Source of the DNA: Apoderus coryli
Lineage: Eukaryota > Arthropoda > Insecta > Coleoptera > Attelabidae
DNA: 64,000 nucleotides
Reading direction: 5' to 3'
NCBI GenBank assembly: GCA_911728435.2
Contig: OU452213.1
Span: 5,931,834 to 5,995,833 of the forward strand
Made by a program: the position numbers and the translations under genes. The notes under the pieces are model-generated. The model did not search any database and was not told where the DNA came from. It was given only the letters and a program-made list of their open reading frames with translations. Below are positions 32,480 through 43,077 of this stretch, piece after piece (position 1 is the stretch's first letter; each line of letters starts with the position of its first letter).

Positions 32480-34056
32480 TACTCTAGAATGCTAATTAAA
32501 TCCAGCCGAATACCAAAAAGTGTAAGGGGTATGCAGAGTTTTCACGATCTACGCATGCTCCTCAGTATCTTATTTTCAGTACAGAGCTGCCATATTTAAA
32601 ACTATTTTGTCGTTCGCCTTACAGAATTTATGCGACATATCTGTTTTATAAATAAATCCATATGTTGCGTCATACGAAACTGCTTGACAAAATCAAATAA
32701 TTAAATGTTATCGGTAAAATTGCATACTGTTTAGTTTTCAGCAATATGAACGAAACATTTTTTTTCCAAATCTTATTAAATTTAGGAGATTTCGCAACAG
32801 CGTCTGTTTTCGCAAATGACGTTTCTCGTAGTGGGAATATCTGTCAGAGTCGGCTTCACAACAATTCAGATAGGTTTTATAATTGAGTTATGGTTTTATT
32901 CGTGGTATATTTTAATTGTTGATAGATATACCTATTTGTGATTAAAATTGATTTTAATATTTGTTATTTTGGTTTTAGTTCGTTTATTTAACAAACAATG
33001 AGGTGTATAGTGTTGTGGTGTAAAAATGAAGGTCTCATTCCTGGTATTAAATATTTTCAGTAAGTTATTGTTTCGGGTTTCTAACAGTCTGAGTTTGAGT
33101 CAATATGATACCATTGACATGATACTCATTTTTAGCTTGACAAAAAAAAGACATGATGTTTGGATGCGGGCATTGGGATCCTAGTACAGAAAATTTATGT
33201 GATGGGAATGTCAGATGCAGTAAGCATTTCGCTGCAGAAGATATCATTTGTAGAGAAGACGGCAAGAGGATCACCCTCGTACCCGGTGCAGTTCCCAAAC
33301 TTTTGTTGAAAAGAAGAGATTATGTAAATGAGAGTGGAAGTTAAATTCTTAATCGTTTGTTATCAAGACACTGTTTACTTAAAAGCAGTCTGTCAAAAAT
33401 GCATGATATGTATGTCAAGAATATATTTCCTACGTTGTGTAGGTATACAAAGTTCGTTTAAATTCTGGTGTTAAACTGGAATATACTTAATTATAGAATC
33501 CTCCATGAAATTGCTGAGAACACATGTTCTACCAACCATGTTTGTCAGAAAATACTATTGCGAGTAGTACGGATGATATGGAAGTGGTTTACATGGACAC
33601 GGAAAATATTTGTGAAGTCACTGATTCTTGCATCCCTTCTTTGAAGGCTGTAGAGGTAAAACGCTTAAGGTGGTTGTATAAACAAACAAATATTATATAA
33701 TAATAAAATAAATAATTAGAATGCTAATGTCCTTAAGATATTTTCCAGTATTAGAATTTTTACTTATTTCTCGTTTCTGCTTAGATTTATTATTATTGGG
33801 TTGTACCTGTTAGACAATAAAGAATTTAGATATTTAATGTAATTTTTTATTTCTTAAATTCCTTTATTCCATTTTTTTATTTGAATGTTACCAAATGGTA
33901 AAATTTAATTTTAAATATACCTATAACATAACAGTAATATTACATTTAATCAAAGCCGGTCCTGTGAAAAATAAGATACTGGTGATCATGCGCATTATGG
34001 ACAGCTCTACACTTTTGGTTACATTTTTGTACCACGGGATTATCATTCTAGAGTAT
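32480..34056. repeat. Inverted repeat pair flanking the THAP remnant
   Basis: The sequence 32480-32580 resembles the reverse complement of 33963-34056: both contain ACTCTAGAAT, an AAAAGTGTA block, CGCATG and CAGTATCTTATTTT in the same order. They bracket the THAP-domain remnant, suggesting the whole 1.6 kb is one decayed element. Confidence 0.5.
33001..33657 (+). pseudogene. THAP-domain remnant
   Basis: The first piece, 33001-33060, reads MRCIVLWCKNEGLIPG (Cys-x4-Cys start of a THAP zinc finger) and ends at a GTAAGT donor. After about 80 nt, DVWMRALGS and, in another frame, NVRCSKHFAAEDI supply the conserved Trp and the Cys-x2-His pair, followed by LVPGAVPKLLLKRR. A further possible exon near 33540-33657 is acidic and ends at a GTAAAA donor. 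The frame change inside the domain makes a working protein unlikely. THAP fingers occur in host factors and in P-element-type transposases; the flanking inverted repeats favour the latter. Confidence 0.55.
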
Positions 34057-34631
34057 ATATATATATAATATAAGATTTCTGTGGTCTAGAGGGCACATAA
34101 AGAAAAACAGAAACTAGACAATCATGCAGGAATGCTTTGAAAGCAACTCCAGGTTGTTACAAGTACATAGAGACGCCCAAAGTAAGTATAGTATATACAT
34201 TTTTTATTTAAAAGTAACAAGTCGTCATATTTTTGGTTATAATAGTAAAACTAAGGGACCAAATAATTGTTCATATAGACTAGACTAAAAATAAGAAACA
34301 TTTTTAACGCTCACAAATAATTCGGCAATGTCAATTTTAAAGTTAAGTATGCTGGGAGCAGTTTCAGGGGTCACTGGGTGCTACCGGTTAGAGCAAGTTT
34401 ATACATTTTTTTGACGAGGTTCATTAGCCCGTTGTAGAAAATAATAAGCCCTGAGTAATAATGAAAGTGTATTTTATTTAATTAAAAAAATCACTGAACA
34501 AATAAATTGCGAGAAAAAAAAAACAAACAAAAATAAAAAGATAATTATAAAAATAATAACTCATGAGATGAAACTAACGCAGCATTTTAAGACCTAAAAA
34601 AAATAGAAAAATAAAATAATTTACAAATGTA
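33660..34631. other. Intergenic DNA downstream of CSN7, no gene seen
   Basis: AT-rich. It contains a short stretch near 33805-33830 resembling the 3' UTR end of the non-LTR family at 4801 (ACCTGTTAGACAATAAAG). Otherwise nothing supported. Confidence 0.45.
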
Positions 34632-34637
34632 TTTATT
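34632..34637 (-). terminator. Poly(A) signal of CSN7
   Basis: AATAAA on the minus strand about 77 nt beyond the CSN7 stop codon, a normal distance for a compact insect 3' UTR. Not confirmed by transcript data. Confidence 0.5.
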
Positions 34638-34713
34638 TCTTAACAAATTTACACAACATTAATTTCTCTAAACAAAACTAAACAATTTTAAACTACCCAG
34701 TTCGGTTCTTTTT

Positions 34714-35754
34714 TTAAGATTTCAACCAGAATTTACCGCTATGTTTACCTTTTGTTTTCTGACTTTTCTTTCCCTTTTCCGAGGCACTAGAAGCCGCTTC
34801 ACGACTATCTGTAGCCATAATCTCATCAGAACCATCAGCGCGTTCCTGTAGTTGCGTTTTTAACGTCTTTTTGATATTTGCTATCTAAGCAATTTTAATA
34901 AATAAATAGAATTATGGTAAATAAATTTGCTCTTTACCTCATTGTCAATATCTAATTGACGTTGAACTGCAGCATTTTTCTCAGTATTCGCTCGCCTTAT
35001 TTGAGTCTCAACACAACTGAGAACGTTTTCACAAGCGCCACACCAGTCCTGAAGACATTTTACAATTGTATTGACGTCTTCGGGACGGATATCGCGACCA
35101 ATTGCAAAATCAATCTCCAACTGACCGTTTTTTTGATCTAATTTACCTTGGATTACTTCTACAATTTAAATTTTAACACATTATATATTAACGATTAATT
35201 AAATCATAACGTACCGGCATAGATTGCTTCAATAATCACGTCTTCAAGATCCCTTACGTGTTTGATGTTTAGTTCTGTTAATAACTGCTTATACGGAATA
35301 CACTGGTGATAATAGTAATTATTACTTAGTTATAATTATAGTAACAAAATTATAATACACACACCTTATTTTTTGTCGCTAAAGTTACAATAGTTAGATG
35401 CTGAAGTTTTTTCTGTTGTAGCATAGAGAGTTCAATGAATTTACTTTTATCTGATGCATACTCTTTGTATGTTCCATACGCGAACAGATTCAATGTGCGC
35501 CAGTAATTCGCGTTAGTATCTTTCAGCTAAATCATATAAATATGTGATTTAATTTGTGGTAACAATAAATAAATACGTACTTTGGAGATATTTGGTAGGT
35601 CCATTAATTCACCAAAAACATACACTGCCGGTGCTTCTAGCGCTTGTCGTACAATTTCAAGACATGCATTACCTTCCTCAGCTGCTTTCGCTACTGATAC
35701 GAATTGTTCTAGGGCTGTTTGGGGAGCCGTATTTGTGGTATTTTCAACAACCAT
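34714..35754 (-). CDS. CSN7: COP9 signalosome complex subunit 7
   Basis: Five exons: 35581-35754, 35365-35526, 35215-35302, 34938-35158, 34714-34884. They join to 816 nt (271 residues) in one frame with GT-AG borders. The protein is a scaffold subunit of the COP9 signalosome, which removes NEDD8 from cullin-RING ubiquitin ligases in nucleus and cytosol. Residues 10-60 give LEQFVSVAKAAEEGNACLEI and VYVFGELMDLPNI; 60-165 are the rest of the PCI domain (YWRTLNLFAYGTYKEY, LSMLQQKKLQHLTIV, VIQGKLDQKNGQLEI); then CLQDWCGACENVLSCVETQI begins a C-terminal helix; the tail is Lys/Ser-rich. Length and order match CSN7 of other insects. Introns are short. The start lies about 75 bp from one arm of a large inverted repeat (35831-36035), so its promoter may overlap that repeat. 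Confidence 0.95.
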
Positions 35755-35830
35755 TTTATTATACAAAAAATTTCTGTTTGACAGTTTACTTTTGAGGTTA
35801 GTTCGTTCGTTCGTCAATGGCCTTCACCCA

Positions 35831-37070
35831 GAGACATGCAGAGGAGAGAATGCACATCAACCTGCGCGAATTGTTTCACCATGCGTCCACCATTTTGAAG
35901 CGTATAACCTACTAAAGTAGCAGGCTGGAACCCATGCTTTACTTGATTGAGGAGTCTTGGCTCGTGGTACCGACCTAGTTTTACTAATTAAAAATACGAT
36001 TGTTGCGTAAAATTAAAAAAAATATATTGAGAGGGAGAACATGTAGTGAGGTGGGTGCACATTTCAAATAAAACTTCAAATCTAATTTGCTTTTGATGTA
36101 ATGAAAACTAACATTATAAATCATTGGTTCTAATTATTTAAATTTATTTTTTAATATACACTCAATTTTTTCCTCGTCTTTTAATTGTACAAGTCGTTCG
36201 GAAATTTTAAATATCTCATTGCAAAATTGTTGATCGTTTAATTTCCAGTGGTCCCATATTACTTTGTTTTCACAAAAGAATTTACCACTAATGTTTTGAA
36301 CAGAGTCATCCATCGCTAGATAAAGAGCTGTTTGAGCACCTTCTTCACTTGTCTGAAAATGATGAACAAAAAAAAATGAGCAACTGCAAAATGTAGTGTT
36401 TCATAAGGGAAAATTTGAGAACCATCAGGAGAGAATCCAGGCAAGACAATAACAGCTGTTATTGGGCAAGGACGTGCTAAGATGAGGTCTGAACGAACGA
36501 GTCACAGCTGACTCAGCAGTCGTTCGTTGTTGGATATATTTTATACTGAAATGAGTGAAAATTGCTGATATTTCACATAAAACTGCTCATACTTCAGAGA
36601 CATAGAGAGGGGAGAATGAGCTTCGACGAGTGCGCATCCAATTTTTTGGTTTCACTATGCAGGCTGCCATTTTGAAGCGCTAATTTTGTTTTGATTTAAG
36701 ATTCACGTGACTTTGAAAGTGTACGTGGTAAAAAATATTTGATGAAAAGTGTAGTTCCAAGTCTGCAAATTATGATATAAAAATTTGCAATATCCTAAAA
36801 TATTTATTAAAAAATATGTTTGAATTGCTCATATATTATATTTTTTTAGACCACGCTAACCCCTCTCAATATATTTTTTTTTAATTTTATAAGGCAACAA
36901 TCGTATTTTTAATTAGTAAAACTAGGTAGCTAGCACGAGCCAAGACTACTCAATCAAGTAAAGCATGGGTTCCAGCCTGCTACTTTAGTAGTTATACGCT
37001 TCAAAATGGTGGACGCATGGTGAAACAATTCGCGCAGGTTGATGTGCATTCTTCCCTCTCCATGTCTCTG
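35831..37070. repeat. Inverted repeat pair (~205-bp arms) around SDR-A exon 4
   Basis: Arm 35831-36035 is the near-exact reverse complement of 36861-37070; shared parts include GCACATCAACCTGCGCGAA, CCATGCGTCCACCATTTTG and TTACTTGATTGAG. Between them lies the last coding exon of SDR-A. A third, more diverged copy in the orientation of the left arm is at about 36595-36700. No coding potential in the arms is evident. Confidence 0.85.
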
Positions 37071-40000
37071 ACAAACTTCCAAATTCAATTGTCGTTTGTC
37101 GAATGTCAAATAATTTACCTCGTCTTTTGTTTTCAATTTAGATTCCCGGAATTATGAAAAGCATAATTTGGAGTAGGTAGAATCGTGCTCGTGCATTTAA
37201 AAGTGCAATTTGAATAATAAAATAAATAATAATGGAGTGTATGTACAGTTTAAACAGTTGTATGAATGAGGTATGTGAACTGAAATCAACTGTATTCGGT
37301 ATCCGAAATAAAGAACAGTTTAATAATTTGTGAAAAATGCCTGTGACTATTTCATTGGTTTACCGCATATACTACTAATACAGTTTAGGGTAAGTAAGTA
37401 GAATTTTTACCTATTAAATCATAGAAATTTGCTAGGGCAAATAGATAGGTCACTCATAAACTGGCCCGGTTATGAGTGACCTATCAACCGCTGTCTTGAC
37501 GCAGTATGCGTCTATTAATGCAACATTTACAGTTAATTGACTATTTTACTATTATCATATTATATTATTATATTATCGATATTGAAACTTTACCTTGTCG
37601 AAGAGTTTGGCAAATACCCAAAGCCCTGCGGTTCAAAATCTCTCTTACAGTGAATTAATTTTGCAAAAGGAACGTGCGATTTACTGAGATGAGTGAAAAT
37701 TGCTGATATTTAACTTAAAAAAACATTTTTTTTTTCCAAATTCAATTGTCGAATGTCAAATAATTTAACCCGTCGTTTGTTTTCAATTTAGATTCCCGGA
37801 ATTATGAAAAGCATAATTTGGAGTAGGTAGAATCGCGATCGTGCAATTAAAAGTAGTGTGTTAATAAGTATTAACCTATTAAGGTATATCAGTTTTAATA
37901 ATGAAATAAATAATAATGAAGTGTATGTACGTTTTAAACAAGAAACTACAGTCATTGTCTTTAAAGACAATGCTACAGTGTTTATTAAGACTTAGGATAT
38001 CATCTAAGGGCCAGTTTTATAGGTATAGTTTAAACCAAATGTGGCAGTTAAACTTAAGTTTTTCTTTTTTGTTCGTTTTATAGCTGCAGTTAACCATCAA
38101 TCTTCAGAATTCTGTAGTTTAACTATCAACTGTACCCGTTAAACTGTAAACTAGAGTTTAAATATACAAAATTGTGTAATTTTTAAAAGACATAGAATTG
38201 TTAGTAAAATAATAGGTACATATATATATTTTTCAAAGGGTTATAAATAATAAAAATATATTTACATATAAAATAAGCACCTGTAGTACTATTTGTTTGT
38301 GTAATATGGAGGATATATTAGAAGAAATATTTTGGGAATTATTGTCCGATAATGATGTTCTAGAAAACAATACAATGCAGTAAGTTCACCATACCAAGAA
38401 ATAAATACCTACCTACTTATTGATATAGAATGGTGCATTTCTTTTATATTAGTTTTGACAAAGATTAATTGTGTACATCTTTGGTTTTGATCATAAAAGA
38501 AAGTAGTTTTGATAATTTCATATAAAGTGAAGTTAGCTACATTTTGCAAGTAATCGTAAACTATAAAACTAACATTTTGAATAACTAAAACTAAACTAAA
38601 GATAAGAGCTGGTGGTTAAACTATAGTTTTACAGTAACCTATAAAACTGACCCTTAGTCAGAACATAATATCTAAAGCCATATCCGAAAGATTGATGTGC
38701 AAAATTTGTCCGGCGAAATTGTCTTTCGAATCGCGTAGTTTTTATTATGCTAGAACTCACTGCAATAAAAAAACAGTTGTATGAATAAGGTGGACAGTGT
38801 CCGGGATGTGAACTGAAATCAAGTGTATAGTCCATTAGGTATCCGAAAAACAGTTAATAATAATTTGTGAAAAATGTCTGACTGTTTCATTGGTTTACAG
38901 CCTATACTACTAATACAATTTAAGGTAAGTAATAAGTAAAATTTGTACCTATTAAATCATAGAAATTTGCCCTAAATTTAAGCTTCAGCTTTTACTACTA
39001 ACTATTGAAACGATATTGAAACTTTACCTTGCCGAAGAGCTTTGCAAATGCCCAAAGCGTTGCGATCGATATCACGGTATGCCAGTGATGGCAATTGAAG
39101 ATTGAAGCATTCCAAATAGTCGTATATACGACGCCTGGATGAAAACTATTAAATATCACTCCAGTATTTTTAAATTTATCAGTGAACACCTTATTAGCTA
39201 TCATTCCAGCTAGTTTTGATTTCCCATACAGACCAGCTGATACTATTGTTATATTTTCCGGTTCAACATTTTGAAAGTTTCCAATCGTTAAATTCGGATT
39301 GACAAAAGCTGCAGTTGATGATGTGTATATCACTCTTGAAGGAGCTGATTTTATTAACAGTTCTGAAAAAAAATTGTGTATAAGATATATGTAAGGCACA
39401 TTTCGATTTTGCTTTAGAAGGTTTCAAGAACTCCCTATTATATGAATGTCTAAAGCGATATGTCTCCCACTAGAGCTGCTGGATTTAGTTTGAGAACGGT
39501 AACCTTTAATGAAGTACGTGCAAAACTATCAGGTATGACAAACACAAAAAGCTCGGATTGTTATGAGCTTAATGTTAGGATTATTGGGACTTTAAAGAAT
39601 CTGCTAGTGGTGCCGCTTACTAAGTTGATAAACCATTGCATTGGTGACGCTGTATTTCCGGCGCTTATTCCAATCTACAAAAATAAAGGATCGGTTGATG
39701 ATCCCAGTAACTATCGACCAATATCGATCTTTTTTCAAAAATCTTTGAATCTATTATTAAAAATCAAATAACTGATTATTTTGAAACAAATAATCTCTTT
39801 ATGCAAAGTCAATATGGCTTTCGTAATAAAAGATCTACTATTCTTGCAATTAATAACCTTTTGGAATATGTTTCGGATGGCATGGAGCAGGGCTTGCTTT
39901 GCTTCCTTTTATGACCTCACTAAGGCTTTTGACTGTGTCTCACACGAAATACTTCTTCAGAAACTCTCTTACTATAACTTTGATGTTGACAGTGTTGCCT

Positions 40001-43000
40001 TGGTTGGCTCCTATCTCAGCGATCGTTTTCAGCACGTTTTGTATGGGGGACGAAGGGTTGGACGGGGTGTGCCCCAGGGGTCGGTTTTGGGACCTTTATT
40101 GTTTTGAATATACGTAAATGATTTATACAGATTTCAAGAAGACTCAAATATAATCCTCTTTGCTGACGACACAACTAGTCTGATTAGATATCGACCAAAC
40201 GACCCTTTAGGGGAGTTGGTTAATGCTGTTGAGACTGACATAGGCGATTGGTTTCTAGCAATTGAACTGAGCTTGAATCAGTGCTAAAACTCGGAGCATG
40301 AACTTTACTTTGCCTTCTGCGCCTATCGATGTTCATAGCGATGTTCGCGTGAAGTTCCTTGGGGTTCATCTTGATCCTAAATTAACCTGGGAGAGTCATG
40401 TTCGAGAGCTTGGGTGCTCGCTGTCCAGGGTCATATATCTCATCAGAAGGCTTGCGCAGAGTGTTTCAATCGCCAGTCTGTTGACGGTATATCACGGTTA
40501 TTTTGTTTCCCGTATGTCGTATGATATTTTGAACTGGGGACATAGTTCCCATGCAATGAAAATCTTTAAGCTAAAGAGGAGATGTTTACGTACAATGTTG
40601 GGGCTCGGTTGGCCTGACTGCTGTAAAAAATATTTTGTTGAACACAGACTACTTACTTTGCCTTCCTTGTACATCTTAAACTGTCTTGGTTACATTCGAA
40701 ATAATGCCTCGCATTTCACTCTTTCAATTATGGTACGCGATATCGAAATGACATATTGCCTGAATTTCACCGCCTATTGAGGACTAGGAAAGGTTCTGAC
40801 TATTATTGTGTTAAATTTTATAATAAGCTGCCGTCTCACATAAAGAACCTTGGTGAAGTCCAGTTTAACAAAAGTATTAAATAATTTTTGATATCTCAAG
40901 CTTTTTATACCTTTGAGGACTATTTCAGAAGCGATATTGTAAGATTTTTTTAGATTTTAGTTTGTTTTATGTTGTTGCTATTTTAATTTGTTTGTAAGCC
41001 TTTCTTTGTTGCTGTAACTTTGATTAATTAATTTTTGTTCTTTTTTGACGTACTATAAGTACATGTTTTGTAACAGAAGATGGTGAATAAATATATCTAT
41101 CTATCTATCACCAACAAATTGTCAACATTTTCATTTGTAATACTAACCTGCTAATAAATGTGTCATCAAAAAATGACTGAAATAATTCACTTGCATGGTC
41201 AATACCAGGCCATCTTCAGTTTTATCAAACTTCATGTTACCAATTCCAGCATTATTAAACAAAATATCTAAACGTTTTTCGCTGGCGATTATTTCTTTAG
41301 CGCATTGCCGTACTGATTTGAATGATGAACAATCGCATGTTTTCCAAGAAATGTTTGGATTGCCAGTTTCTTTACAAATAGCATCCACCACTTCTGTACA
41401 GTCGAATTTATCGAGAATAATCACTTTACATCCACGAGATGCCAAGTCGCGAACGATCTCATATCCTATACCTTTAAATAAAGAAAATAAATTAATAAGG
41501 TTTTGGAAAGTTTTTTATTATGGGGTTTTTGAAACCTTTATTTGTCACATAACTAGCGTTCATGTTATTATGAGTATGCGTACATGTTTTGGAATAACGG
41601 TTCACGTTAATAGGGAGTTTTTGAAACTCTTATTTGTCTTTACGTAGTTAACGTTTACGTTATTACTGAGCATGCGAGATATGATTACAGTCAACTGTTT
41701 AACAACGTTACTTTATTTTTAAGTATAATTTGAATATTTTCCGTATTTTGTCATAAAGAAATAAGTAATTTTAATGAAAGATATATAAGATACCTATTGT
41801 GGTGAAGTAGTTGGAAGATATCTATAATATTTGAAGATATAGAGCTGTCTCACTCGTATTCAAGTTCATGTTTATTTCTTCAATTAAACAGGTGAAAATC
41901 AATTAAAAACAATCAAATTAATTATTTTATTTAATGAAGTAATCCATCTCGGAGACGAGCGATGATTAAATTTAGATTAATAAAATGTAGGAACTTTGGG
42001 AGTTTGACTTTTCAAATTAAACGACTTTTTCACAATATTCGTTATTCTTTGTATTTTACATATCCAACACGTAATTTTCTGGGGTTATCGGAGTTCACGC
42101 TTTCTCTTAACTGTCTCTATTACTCTACTGTCACTTGTGCAACTGTCAACCGTAGACGGTTGACAGACTACCACGTGTGCGTTTTAGAGATGGGAAAATA
42201 CACAATACCATCACTAGAGATGGGCATATTCAATTCACAAAATATCGTTTACAAAAACGAGATCTGCTGCACAAGATATATATTAAATTCAGTACATTCT
42301 GCCAGCGGTAGAGAACATACCCTCATCATCAGTGACTCTCACAATCCATCTTCCCTTACAATATAGTATACATAAGAATATATACGTTCATCCTGTGAAA
42401 AATATTTTATAATATTGGTGATTATTACATGAAATTAACTTTAAACAAATTAACAAAAACTTAAGGTACCTACTTTGCAATTAAGTCTGATTAGAACATT
42501 TTTTTTTATTTATCATATTTAGCGAATTACAATTTTTCCAATTAATATTTGCTTAAGCTACACCAGTTAGAAGCGTGGTTAATTAATATTGAGGTTTTAT
42601 CCTCAATTTTGATTAATGAATGAAAATATAATGTTAATAGAACAGGCCAACCAGTAAACTGTAAACATAGACCTAGTCCGCCAACTAATATTGGGAGATG
42701 TGTTGGATTGGCAACTACAGCTGTATTTGATCTAAATTGGTATAGAAAGACTGCTTAACACATTCTCGGTTGTTGAGAATAACATAACTACTACTAGTTA
42801 CCACTTTTTTTATAATTAAAATCAATCAAATAAAATTATTTGAGGTTATAAATAATAATAATAATAATGCTTTATTGCTCAACAGTATTGCCATTTACAG
42901 AGCAACAATATCTTAAATAAATCATAATGTGCATACACATACATAATCAAACATTTGCGCCACAATCATTGAGAAATACATAGCCAACTGAATATAATAG

Positions 43001-43044
43001 CGCCTTAATAAAGATAAATAAAAACTTACACTTATATGCTTAAA

Positions 43045-43077
<33 letters not shown>

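Noticed and set aside
35556..35920. Plus-strand frames over CSN7 exon 1
   Set aside because: They are antisense shadows of the CSN7 exon, with no motif of their own.
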